A DNA stretch of 64,000 nucleotides, taken from positions 6,037,501-6,101,500 of the forward strand of contig JAKSXM010000247.1 in NCBI GenBank assembly GCA_022575985.1, given 5' to 3'. Within the stretch, counting starts at the first letter, position 1; every line of letters starts with the position of its first letter. Below the pieces are notes generated by a model, which was not told the origin of the DNA, made no database searches, and saw nothing but the letters and a program-made list of their open reading frames with translations. The position numbers and the translations under genes are program-made. Below are positions 30,200 through 40,871 of the stretch, piece after piece. Origin of the DNA: Anagrus nilaparvatae. Taxonomy: Eukaryota > Arthropoda > Insecta > Hymenoptera > Mymaridae.

Positions 30200-32182
30200 A
30201 TGAGAGCACTTAACAGATTAGCAGACTTATACGACGCAAAAGACCCTATGACAGAAAAAGCTTATGACATATTAGTAGGTAATGCACCAGCCTCTTTTGG
30301 TGACATAAACGAAATCGGGTTCAAAGAACTAGTAAAAAAATATCAAAATTATTATTTAGAGCACACGAGCAAATTAGCTAACGTACCAGATCAAACATTA
30401 ACCGAATCATTAAAAGGCACCTCTTCAGCCGACAAAGTAGAAAAATTAGTAAAAGACACAACTTTTGTTAGTATTTTAAAAGAGTTAATTGCTAGCCAAA
30501 TCGACCCGTCAACCATAATTAATATATTATTAGACCTAGAAAAAACAGAAAACCCTTTAAATATTTATCTTGACTCGCGTTTTAAAAATATATTTAAAAA
30601 ATTCTGTAATTTATAAAAAGACAACATAGAGCCATCCACTTCAGATTACATTAAATTCTTAGCAAACCAAATCTTTAACGAGTCAACTGAAGGAAAATTG
30701 ACTTAATCAGCAGAAGAACTTTATGCTGAGTTAGAAATAACCGACGAAGAGGTAGAATTAGTGGAAAAAGCACTTAGAAATTATGAAACATGTGTAATAA
30801 TGATAGAGATGTATAACAAAGGGCTGAAACCAGAACTATTAATAGCAGAGCTATCTGTAGAAATAGCAATGCTAAATATAGAGCAGCCTCAATACGTCGA
30901 GATACCAACTTTACCCCGTAAATCAAAAAAAATTGCATGGAATTTAGATGCAACTGAATTTTATAACGAAAGGAACGCAGTAAATCAAGAGAATAATACC
31001 CTCTATCAAACGCATACTACTCAAAGAGGTAAATCCATGTACAATACGCAACAAAACACTAACTTCGCACATAGCACGAACAACAGGCCAGACAGGAGCA
31101 TACCTTTAAGAACTCCATGTTCTACCATGTACTATACGGTAGACGAACCTTGCAGATATTGTAATATTGCTCACGGTCAGAGCAATTGCAGAAATACAAG
31201 GCCACCAACAGAGAATCATACTTACAACACGGCCAGATCAATATATGGACAAAATTCAAGTTTGGCAAAAATCAGGCCCTTTTCGATTAAAGATACATTG
31301 GAAATGATTCCTAAATTCAGCGGAAGGGCAGAGGAACTTGAAGCGTTCATAATTGGATGCGGCCGAGCCCGGAATATGATTCCGCCGGAAAATGAATACG
31401 AACTCACTCAGCTAATTCAGACAAGACTTTTAGGTGAGGCAAGTAGAGCTACATTAGACCAAACATTCAGTAGTGTAAGCAAATTAAAGGAGTTCATGGA
31501 ATTTGCGTTTGGACACCCCAAAACGTCAAATGAGCTAAACGGCGAGTTATCACAACTCAGGCAAAAAGAAAAAGAAACTATTATTATTTTTGCAAATAAA
31601 ATTAAAGAAGTAGGCCGAAAGATCAAAAAAGCAAGGTTAATGGAAGGCAGACACACTGACGAGGATGAAATAGAAAGGGATCTGACTAGATTCTTTCTTA
31701 AAGGTATGAGATTTGAAATACGTAATAGAATAATTCCTTATGCCTCATTCGAAGATAATATAAAAGAGGCTATAAGAGTAGAAAGAGATACGTGTATGTA
31801 CGAAGAAGTAAAAGTGGCAGACAAAGAAGTAAAAGTCGTTAACGCAGGTAACAAAGCGAGATGCCAAATATGTAATTCTGACCAACATCTCGCCTCCGAA
31901 TGTGAAAAACTATCGATAAAGCAAAATAACGACAAAAATAATCCAGTACAGTGCCAAATTTGCAACAAACTGTATCATTCAGCCGCAGACTGCAGGTCAC
32001 AACTAAAGTGCAGCCATTGCGGAAAATCAGGCCACAAAGAAGATGAATGTTATATCTTACTAGAAACAAATACCGATAACGTTGTATGTTTTTATTGTCA
32101 TAAAACAGGTCACATAATCTCTAATTGTAGAAAAAGGATAAACGCAGGAAAGAAAATAGAAGAACATCAGGAAAACAGTTAA
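30200..32182 (+). pseudogene. gag: LTR-element Gag, one frame with two TAA codons
   Basis: One continuous reading frame from the ATG at 30,200 to 32,182, broken only by TAA at 30,614-30,616 and 30,704-30,706; no frameshift. Both stops could be CAA(Gln) changed to TAA. The middle part (about 31,300-31,660: FSGRAEELEAFI...GEASRATLDQ...FANKIKE) is a retrotransposon Gag capsid-type domain. The end has four CCHC knuckles: CQICNSDQHLASEC, CQICNKLYHSAADC, CSHCGKSGHKEDEC, CFYCHKTGHIISNC. A downstream AUG could still give a shorter Gag (ORF from about 30,761). Confidence 0.8.
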
Positions 32183-32726
32183 CCGACTCCGGGCGTGGAT
32201 TGGGAGGTAGCAGCTGTTCAGCAGAACTAATACCAGTAAAATAAAACCAGGACAGCCGCGCGCCAACCATCATGTTGATCTCCGATAGACTAAAAACGAG
32301 TCAAAAGTCAATGTAATTTCAGCACAAAACAAAAAATTAAAACATACGCAATCCAATTAAAAACATCGAGGTCAACAGCCATCAAGGACAACCAGTCAGT
32401 AATAAGAATATTATAAAGCAAAACATAAATCCGAAGAAAACAAATAAAGAATCCGCTAATTTAGAAATCAAAAAAAATAAAGTCGTAAAATTAAAAATTC
32501 ATAAATCCGCAAATAAAAAGCCGTTAAAACTAAAATTAAATATTCCATGGGAATCCGATACAGAGTCATAAAATATAAAAGATAAAAAATATAAAATTTA
32601 TAGAAATAATAAAAATTATTCCCTCAAGGCAATGAATCCGAAAAATGAGCCAAGCGCTCCAGTAAACGAGATCAAAGTAGTCATTAAAGAATTACGTAAG
32701 ACAGTCAAAAAGATACAGCAAGGTAA

Positions 32727-33450
32727 ACTATTTCCCCAGAACAGGGAATCCGCAAAATAAATTAAAATATTTTCTTAAAATAGGAAACTAGAAATAAGAC
32801 TATTTCCCCGAAGTAGGGAATCCGTACAAAATAAGAGAAAAAACAATTTCCTTTAAGAGAAAGGAATCCGGTTAAGATAAATAAAACTCGCAAAAACTAT
32901 TTCCCCAGAACAGGGAATCCGGAAAATAAATTAAAATATTTCCTTAAAATAGGAAATCCGAAAGAAAACTATTCCCCAGAATAGGGGATCCGTAATCAAA
33001 AAAAAAAAAAAAGAAAAATAATTTCCTAGAGTAAAAGGCATCCGCATAAAATAAATAAAATTCGCAAAAGTAATAAAAATTATTTCCTTAAAGTAGGAAA
33101 TTCGAAATAAAACTATTCCCAGAATAGGGGATCCGTAATCAAGAGTAAAACAATTTCCTTAGAAGAAAGGAATCCGAAAATTAAATCCGTCCCTTAGACT
33201 AGGAAATCCGAAACCAAGATCCGTGACTATTTCCCCAGAGTAGGAAATCCGTAATAAAAAAAAAAAAAGAGAAAAACAATTTCCTTAGAGAGGAAGGGTT
33301 CTGAAAAATAAATTAAACCATTCCCTTAGAGTAGGGATCTGAAACAAAAATCCGTGCAGAAAAAAAAATGTTTCCTTAAAGAAGGGAATCTGCGAGAAAA
33401 AATACCATCAAGTAATTTTCCTCAATGCAGGAAATCTGCAAAATGTGCTA
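32727..33450 (+). repeat. Degenerate hairpin repeat family 1 (TTTCCC...GGGAATCCG)
   Basis: About fifteen to eighteen units spaced 25-60 bp apart, each of the form (A)TTTCC(CC)-agaata-(G)GGAATCCG, followed by A-rich linker. The unit is a short stem-loop (for example ttccccagaacagggaatccg). Stems covary in places (TTTCCTTA...AAGGAAA against TTTCCCC...GGGGA), hinting at selection on structure or spread of related units. Confidence 0.6.
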
Positions 33451-33612
33451 AAGAAAAATAAAATAGTCAGGTTGAAGATGAAACATACTATTTCGAATAA
33501 ATGGACATCGGTTAAGAAAGCAAAAAAAAAAAAAAAAAAAAAAGTCTACTATCAAAAAAAAAAAAAAAAGAATGTTTTGTAATTGAAAAATAGTAATTGA
33601 AATTGAAAAATA

Positions 33613-34160
33613 GTAATTGAAAAATACTCACCCAAAAATTTTAAATTTTATACAATTAATCAAACCTTCATAATTATTCAAAAAAAATATATATACTATT
33701 TTTTCAGACGAGTAATTTAAAAATACTCACCCAAAAAATCTTTTTTCTCACTCTTACTTCCAGCATAATAACAAATCTAAGCATACTTAACATATAACTT
33801 TCGCTTTTATAAAGTAAGAGAGAGACACAAGATTTTCAAAATTACTACGTCATTTTGGCCGAGCCAGATGAACGAGCTCAGCGAAAATCTAAACTTTTAG
33901 AAAAAGTATATTTCAATTTTTTTTTTTTTTTTGGACGAGTAAAATAAAAATACTCATCCAAAAATAAATTTCTTTTTTTTCCATAGTCAAATCATTTTTA
34001 TTCAAAAAAAAAAGGATATCTATACGCTAAAAGATATTTTTTTGGAAGAGTAAAACAAAATACTCTTCCAAATTTTTTTTTTTCATAAAAAAAAAAAAAA
34101 AGAAAGAATCTGAATCAGTGACGTCATTTATGCAGGAGTAAAACAAAAATACTCCAGCGT
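33613..34160 (+). repeat. Hairpin repeat family 2 (GGACGAGTA...TACTCATCC)
   Basis: Four or five stem-loops, for example ggacgagtaaaataaaaata + ctcatcc (about 33,932), ggaagagta...tactcttcc (about 34,044) and aggagta...tactcc (about 34,135). The stems differ but keep complementarity (GACGAG/CTCATC, GAAGAG/CTCTTC), which suggests the RNA structure matters. Confidence 0.55.
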
Positions 34161-35289
34161 TTTTTTTAGAGAAAGTGTATCTCGTATACATAAAACAGCA
34201 CAAAGAAGAGAAAAAGAATTCAAGTTATACAGTTCCTATAAAAAACTCATCAACTACTCGAGTACGCCCGACGAATCTCGAAGTTCTCAAATACAAAAAT
34301 ATGGTATTACAGTCAAAATAACGGAACTCTTTTTCTCTTCTTTCATGTATACATAAATTAATACATATCATAATGGATTACGGGTCATTAACTAATATAT
34401 TAATTAATTAAAATAAGATAAATAACAATTTTGCTACAATTTTTATTTTTGCACGATTAATAACAAAAAAAAAATCCTTTTGAAAATACGCATATGCAGA
34501 GCTTGCGTTAATATTATTGTTGAAAACTCAATAAATATTACTAATAATAATTAATTAATAACAAAATAGTCATGCTTGAAAGTAAAAGTACGTTAAAGTA
34601 AAAAAAAATATATAATTAAGAATTCTTATAAATAAAGATTAGCAAATTTTTTTTTGTATTTTAATGATATTCAAGAATTTTTTATGGTGATGAAAAAATT
34701 TATACATTTCTAAAACAAACAAAAAATTTGAAAACTTTGTGTATAAAAAAAATGCTTTCAGTATTTGTAATACTTTCAGTATTTTTTTTCGATAGCGCAG
34801 AAGGGATAAGGGGATGTAAAATAGACATATTTTACTAAAAAAACAACATCAAAGTAAATTAGCAATTTTTACATCTCCTCCTACACTAATCAATTTTTTT
34901 TCAGTTCTAAGCCAAGAAAGTTCAAGGTTCAAAACAAAAAACATTGTTTTTAATAATTATAATAATAACTAAATTAAATACAAGTACAATTAGCAAAAGT
35001 ACTAATATTGTTTAGAAGCATAAATGGAGATTAAAGTCATTTATTATTATATCGAGTCAACAATCTTGTACGTTATATAGAGTCATAAATCAGCATACAT
35101 TGTATTATATAGAGTCAAAATTTTTGAGATTATGTAAACGAAATCAAACAAGAGAAATTTTAAAAATTTAGAATAAAATAAGCAATTAGTTCATAAACAG
35201 GTCAAGCAAATAAATAGCAAGTAGTTAAATTAGAAAAAGGTTCTCTATTAAAAAACTTTAAGAAAAGTTTTTTTTTGTAAGGAGAGGAG

Positions 35290-35955
35290 TGTAATAGCTG
35301 GCAAAGCATAAAGCCAGCTTTACCATAAGTCATCGACCAAGGGTTATCCTGCGTCGATCAAGAAGTAACACATAAATATTAATTCGTTTTACAAAAGTTA
35401 AAACCGAAAGTAAGCTGGATTACATGTGAAGCATCAGGCCACGTAATAACGAGGTCAACTACAAATAAGAATAAGACGGATCCTGTTTGGAGGTCCTTTA
35501 CGCACCACTAGTAACCAGCTCATCAAGAATCATATAAATATAGCCGAAAAATCAGAACCTGGGTCAGACCATCGACAGTCGTCCATACGTTTAGTCGTAC
35601 GGGCTATTCGATCTCCGGTCGAGCTTCCGAACAGTCGCAAATTATCTATCTTCAATCTCTATTTTCGCGACTACTCTAATTAACTGTTTGACTTATAACT
35701 ATTTATTGTACGTTAACTTGTAAACCATTTAAACATTTATTTTATAATAAACTCTAAGTTTTAATCAAAGGTATAAGATTTATTTAGTAAATATAGTCCT
35801 AAACATTTGTCCTTTTAATACAGTTTTGCCTTATTCCTTACGGGAATTTGTCGCTAGTTGTTGAATCCAATATAAAATATATTAAAATATTAGAATCCAG
35901 TATAACACATAGTAAAATCAGTTTGTAATCGGTACCAAAATATTTAACCGTTACA
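35290..35955 (+). repeat. Right LTR (666 bp)
   Basis: Nearly identical to 29,055-29,720; followed by the acac TSD. Confidence 0.92.
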
Positions 35956-35959
35956 ACAC

Positions 35960-36154
35960 ATTACAAGTAACCCATATGAAGTAAAAGGAAAATTATTAAT
36001 TAATTCAGAAATTTTAAACAATGAAATGTGTCAAGATGTTGTTATATCATCAATGAGTTGTACTTGTAAAGCTGGGTAAAGTGAAATTTGCAAACACGTA
36101 GATGCAGTATTATTATATCGCAACAGATATTTAAAGCTTTTTATTTTTTTATAA
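35960..36154 (+). pseudogene. SWIM zinc-finger gene fragment, 3' part
   Basis: Continues the frame of 28,881-29,054 after the LTR element and one acac copy are discounted. The SWIM signature is visible as SCTCKAG...EICKHVDAVLLY (CxC...CxH). A TAA at 36,077-36,079 sits inside the motif (after AG), so the gene was also dead by point mutation, or the stop arose after the insertion. It ends at TAA 36,152-36,154 and would normally continue by splicing. Confidence 0.65.
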
Positions 36155-36285
36155 TTTTTTATTAAAGTTAATTTTAAAAAATCTAATTATTGTTCTTCTA
36201 TTTTAATAAATAATAGTAAATATTTCAATAATATTTTTAGGAATGATAACGAACAAATGTATAATTCAACATTCTTTTTACAGTT

Positions 36286-36486
36286 TTAAATTTTCAATAA
36301 CTTGGACCACTCTGTTCTTTTATCTACTTTTTCTGTATTTTCAAAAATATTTTTTCTTATTACATAAAACTGAAAAAATTTTTGTATTCTATGAAAACTT
36401 AAATTGGAGTCAACAATAACTTGTGAATCACATTGTGAACAACACCGATTTCCTCCGTTTTTTATTTTATTTGTTGATGAATCCAT
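36286..36486 (-). CDS. THAP-type zinc-finger exon (partial)
   Basis: From the ATG at 36,486: RCCSQCDSQ...SNLSFHRIQKF...EWSKLLKI. The C-x2-C, the LSFHR block and the W fit the N-terminal half of a THAP DNA-binding domain. The second Cys-His pair is absent, so a further exon to the left is needed or the domain is truncated. It lies just inside the right arm of the long inverted repeat and points toward the SWIM fragment. THAP domains bind TIRs in P-element-type transposases; that role here is inference. Confidence 0.5.
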   Translation of the reverse strand: MDSSTNKIKNGGNRCCSQCDSQVIVDSNLSFHRIQKFFQFYVIRKNIFENTEKVDKRTEWSKLLKI

Positions 36487-36611
36487 TACAATTTCACATT
36501 AAATCATTTATGTCTTAATTTTACTTAATTTTATTCAAATTTATAAATTTTTAATCTTATAAAATAAGTTTTTATTTATAAAAACAACTAAAATACCCAT
36601 TTATACAATAA

Positions 36612-37618
36612 TAACATCATGACGTGGGACGCCATATTGTGTATTTCAACTTTTTAACACTTGGGGCGCACTGTTAATTTAAATTGCCAATAGTCAATTA
36701 ACCTTCTGGTGATTTTCGACTAAAAATAACCAATTTTTGAATTTTTTCAAACTGCTGTCAAAAATGTAATTTGACGAAATTGAGCTTTATAGGTCTTAAA
36801 AATTTTCTACAAGCTTCAAATTTACAAAAATTTTTTACTCACTGCTTTCCAATAAATTAATAACCAGAGCTGATAATTTAAAGTCATAGTCCCAATTTCA
36901 GGGTTTAAAAAAAAATCAATTTTTACCATTATCTTTGAAAAACGATATCTTAAAAACTATTTAAAGAAAAGAGACGAGTAAAAAATTTTTGGAAACTTGA
37001 AGCTTGCAGAAAACTTTTAAGGCCTATAAAACTCAATTTTGGCGAAAATTACAATTTTGGCAGCAATTAAAACAAATTTAAAAATTGGGCCTTCTGGGTC
37101 AAAAATTACCAATAGGTTAATTGATTATAGCGGTGAGAGAATCAGAGATAAAGATACAAGGTTTACGTTGTTTGAGAGGTGACACTTACACCAAAAAAAG
37201 TAAAATAACCAGAAGTGTTTTGGTTAATTTTTGAGGTTGCAGCGTTTTATTGAAAATTACCGAAAAACCCTATTTTATAAGATTGAGCCAACATGTAAAT
37301 TTGCGTTTCTAGCCCCAAAATTCCCTTTGGAATGAATGCAGGGCTGCGTTTGCATGTCTTGACTACGTATAAAAGTATGTTTTCAGTAAAAATTCGCTTT
37401 TTTAAACGCTATTTGGCTTTTGTAAAAATTTGAATGGCTAAAAACTCAAAATTCCCATGTTATTTAAATGGGAAACTTCAAGTGGTACGGGTTAATAAAT
37501 TTAAAATCAAAATCCTTGGAGCTGGGGTCTTTTTATTACCAAAATATTAAAAAAAAATGGGGGGAGCCAAAAAATATCGAAAAAAAACAATAAGACAAAC
37601 TTTAATGTGTATGTACGT
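36612..37618. repeat. Right arm of the long inverted repeat
   Basis: Counterpart of 28,291-28,826, interrupted by the foldback at 36,693-37,126. The outer edge is uncertain; similarity fades near 37,618. Confidence 0.65.
36693..37126. mobile_element. 434-bp foldback MITE inserted in the right arm
   Basis: Starts gtcaattaacc and ends ggttaattgatt, with arms matching through acaagcttcaaatt/cttgaagcttgc to a centre near 36,905. The left arm of the host repeat (gccaatagcgctgag in reverse complement) is an empty site: here gccaata is followed by the insert and then ata-gcggtgag, giving a probable ata TSD. Confidence 0.65.
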
Positions 37619-38160
37619 ATATAGGTATGTTGTACGTTACGCATGCGCAAGCTTCTTAAGAGCGTTTATGTTAAAGCAGCGAAATTTTTAATTGAAAGAT
37701 TATTTTAATTGCAAGGAATTTTTTTAGTTTTTAAATACTAATTCTAAATTAATCGGAAAATTCTTTATCATATCGCTGTTTTAACATAAAGGTTTTGAAA
37801 ACATAGAAAGATATATCCTTATCTAAAATTTTCCGCGAAATTTTTTTCTTCCCTAACCCCCTTTTTCTAAATAGAAAGATATTATTAAGTTTATTCATTA
37901 TTTTGAATTTCATTATTCCATTTACTTCGTTAACTTTTCATTAACTCAGCATGATTTTTGCATACAAAAAATATCATATTTTGCATAACTTCCTAAGCAA
38001 ATTTTAAGAGGACAAAAATCCCTCCTTTTGAAACCTTTATTTTCATTAAAGTAAAACTACACTAATTCTCAAAATAAACTAAAACTTTTTTAATTTTACC
38101 TGCTACATTAGTATTTAACGAATCTCAATTTAACATTGACCATTTAAAAAACAATTAAAA
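37619..38160. other. AT-rich spacer, no gene seen
   Basis: Only short stops-rich frames and homopolymer runs. Possible leader of the following ORF. Confidence 0.45.
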
Positions 38161-38616
38161 ATGAAACTAAAGGGTTTTATAACTGGAGTAGTACTAAATT
38201 ACAGCAAATTGTGTTCATTTTATAATCCAATTGGGAAAAGACGAGTTGAAAGACCAAAAATTATAAAATACATCGAAATATCTAATAACATACGACATAT
38301 TGACGAAACTAAAACCAACCGCGATCTTGAAACAATTACCAATGTAAACATAAACGAAAATTGGACATATGAAATGGAATACAAAACTGAAGCAGTAGAA
38401 TTCGCAGATAATATATACGTAAGCGATAATTTATCTCTGGATGTAACAATTGATGACGAATATCAAAACCCGTACCCAAACTACACAGTTCCTAAAGAAT
38501 CAGATAATTCATTAATTTTAGAAAATAATCAACTTCCAGTAATAACAGAACTTTTACAAGGTCTTAACGACAATCCTAAAAATCAAGAAGATGCTTCTCT
38601 AAATTATGGTTTATGA
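38161..38616 (+). CDS. Unassigned 151-codon ORF
   Basis: ATG in aattaaaaATGAAA context and open for 151 codons in AT-rich DNA, which is more than expected by chance. Composition is protein-like (balanced acidic residues, PYPNYTVPKESD), with the C-terminal half acidic and probably disordered. No domain or family recognised. It could be a host or transposon exon; the ATGA at the end (TTATGATTG) gives no splice hint. Confidence 0.35.
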   Translation: MKLKGFITGVVLNYSKLCSFYNPIGKRRVERPKIIKYIEISNNIRHIDETKTNRDLETITNVNINENWTYEMEYKTEAVEFADNIYVSDNLSLDVTIDDEYQNPYPNYTVPKESDNSLILENNQLPVITELLQGLNDNPKNQEDASLNYGL

Positions 38617-39362
38617 TTGATCAAACAGCTCCTTGAAAAAAATGGAAATACGGGCTCCCTAACAGGAAAATAAGAAGTAAAAATTACATCGAGCAATTGC
38701 AACTAATCTGACTCGAAGAATCTAAGTCACAAGCGACTGCCACCGTAAAGACCATAAGCTAAACTTTGAATGTGAATGATCTAAGCAACCTTTTAACACT
38801 ATTCCGTCATTGACCATCAGAAATATATCCTGTTTATGCGAAATAATAAACAAAGGAATGCACTGAAACCAATATATTAAAAATTATCTATACAAGTAAA
38901 ATCATTTATTATATAAAAATCATTTTTGCCCTCCCGGGCGTAAAACTCGTGCGTAAAGAATTTTCTGAACTCGTTCTATGCCTAGGGGGGAAAAAATAGT
39001 GAAAGCACCATGGGCGAAATACTTTAGACACGAGCGTGAACACAAATCTAGCTAGTGCTCACGCTAGTGCCGAAACTTTTACGCCCTTGATACTTAATAT
39101 ACTTAATATTGGATATATAATAATAATTATATATCCAATCCAAATATTATACACATTACTTAATAACGCAACTTAAGAAAAGTAAAAGTAAGTTTTAAAA
39201 AATAATAAACATAAATTCTGTTTCTATCGCTCACACATCTAAAACCTTTAATGAAAAGAAAATCATCTCTGTTTTTATCAATAAACTATAAATACCTCAT
39301 AAATATTCTAAAAATAAAAATATACACCCCTCCCTACGATCTATTCTTTTATTAACACAAAT
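38617..39362. other. Spacer, no gene seen
   Basis: A GC-richer patch at about 38,930-39,095 begins gggcgtaaaactcgtgc and ends ttttacgccc; the 10-bp mirrored ends could mark a small decayed element. Nothing else recognised. Confidence 0.4.
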
Positions 39363-39545
39363 TCGAGATACTCCTATATGGTGAAGAAGTATGGGCCAAC
39401 TGCATAAAGAAGGTCACTTATGCGTCTAAATTTACGAGGGGCCAGAGGCAAGAAGCCCTGCAAATCTCCTGTGACTATTGCACTCTGTCCTTGGATGCAG
39501 CTCTAGTCATCACCGGGGTAATCCCTTGAGGGACAGTGTATCTTT
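39363..39545 (+). pseudogene. R1-like LINE reverse-transcriptase scrap
   Basis: Reads ILLYGEEVWANCMKK...QRQEALQISCDY.TLS...VITGVIP, the conserved region after the RT palm in R1-type LINE ORF2 proteins (LLYG.EVWA, QR.A.R....RT.S, V.AG.IP). A TGA follows VIP. About 60 codons, truncated at both ends. Confidence 0.6.
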
Positions 39546-39998
39546 CAGAACAAAGAGAGGGAAGGCATTTCTTCAGGATTTAAAATGTAATAAGCATTAG
39601 TACGTATAGTAAGTAGCATTCTGGATCCACCATAGTGCATTCCATGATTTTCAGTAGGAAATTTAGCCGCATATTTTTCAGAAAAATCTGAATGCAATAC
39701 AACTGTCTTATTATTAAGTTTACTTTTTATTTTTTTATTAAATACATATTGATTATGGATGCTTTGTTGATGCAAGAGAAACGCGGAAATATCTTTGTTC
39801 GTATCTAGTAAAATATCTTTGTCTGTCACGGTGGGCTTGAAATAATTTTAAATCGAAGTGCGAGGTACTGAAAATGTTAAAAATGGGATCTACTTGAAAT
39901 ATTTTTCCAAGTTTGATGCCGTAAAAATCAAAATCATCCCTAGAGCCGTTTTTTTTTTCAGGTAAAAAACCGTATTTTTTAGGTATTTTCAATTTCAC
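39545..39998 (-). pseudogene. Transposon-type protein fragment with DFSE motif
   Basis: Two overlapping minus-strand frames (39,998-39,753 then 39,829-39,545) appear to be one product with a frameshift near 39,840. The second contains VVLHSDFSEKYAAKFPTENH followed by MHYGGSRMLLTIRT. I recall similar D-F-[SA]-E-N-Y...HFGGS segments in unnamed transposon-derived proteins of insects and cnidarians, possibly part of a DDE catalytic core. No full domain survives. Confidence 0.4.
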
Positions 39999-40412
39999 TT
40001 TATTTTAAAATTTTGTTCTTATATAATCGTATAAAATGCAGTACCAAACCATTCTTTCCTTGCAAAATTTATCTCTGAGGTAAAATATTTCACTATTAGA
40101 TACTTAAATGTACGTCTAGATAGATAATTTCACTTTGATTGGCTGTGGGTGGCTGAGAGGGTAGCTAAGAAGACAATTTTTAATTTTTTTAATTTAGAAT
40201 GTTTAAATGTAATATTAACATCTTAAAGACATTATTTATTCAAGAAATTATCGGCTTTTATTTAAATAAAAGCAATAATCAAACAATACCACTTGAATTA
40301 TTGCAGAAAGGTTTTAGTTAAGAATTGAACTAAAAGGAATTTAGGATATTCAGTTAATAATTATTCAAAAATAACTCTTTTGATACTTATATTATGAAAA
40401 TATATTTACATG
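39999..40412. other. AT-rich spacer before the BEL element
   Basis: No ORF or repeat recognised. Ends in the attac target site (40,413-40,417). Confidence 0.5.
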
Positions 40413-40417
40413 ATTAC

Positions 40418-40616
40418 TGTTGACGCAGAGGTTATTTGTAAATTAATTAATACACAATTATAATTATGTTTTAAAATGTATTTATTGACACATTTTATGC
40501 ATGTTGCTTCCATGCTGGTGTACGACGTACTGAGGGGAACGCCGTTATACAAGTTGGGGGATCGACGCGCGCGCGCTCTCACACATATTGCATAGATATA
40601 CACTCAATTTATAACA
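40418..40616 (-). repeat. BEL 3' LTR (199 bp)
   Basis: Identical to 48,187-48,385 by base-by-base reading. Contains a (CG)n-like gacgcgcgcgcgctc stretch. Confidence 0.95.
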
Positions 40617-40871
40617 TTCCACCCATCCATTTTATGAAATAAAATGAATAGGTGTATGTTATCAAAAAATTTGAAAAAAGAATAAAAATGAAGCTATACA
40701 ATTAAAAAATTATGAAATTTTGATTTTTAAAATAAGTTTAATTTTGAGTGATAATTAGCGCTGATGTTATATAATTTGATAGTAAATATTTACACACACT
40801 TTTCACAATTATTCACATTCACACACTTTTTACAATTATTTACAATTACTTACAACTAATATATTTTTTTG

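Larger units (their letters stand above)
32183..35289 (+). other. Non-coding interior of the gag-only element
   Basis: No pol domain in any frame. Purine-rich and AT-rich, with two families of short hairpin repeats (listed separately), several homopolymer A runs (33,521-33,570) and unexplained AT-rich DNA from about 34,200 to the polypurine tract at 35,279-35,289. Confidence 0.7.
29055..35955 (+). mobile_element. LTR retrotransposon with gag only (non-autonomous)
   Basis: Two 666-bp LTRs (TGTAATAG...GTTACA) are flanked by acac TSDs (29,051-29,054 and 35,956-35,959). I count about two differences between the LTRs (the tcagaatctggg/tcagaacctggg and gttttcatc/gttttaatc sites). PBS-like TGGGGGCCCATC follows the left LTR, and the polypurine tract AAGGAGAGGAG precedes the right. 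The interior has a Ty3/gypsy-style gag with CCHC knuckles but no protease, RT or integrase; about 3 kb downstream is non-coding. This is the layout of gag-carrying non-autonomous elements that borrow pol from a relative. Confidence 0.88.

Noticed and set aside
38930..39095. Possible small MITE with gggcgtaaaa ends
   Set aside because: Mirrored ends are only about 10 bp and no TSD could be seen.
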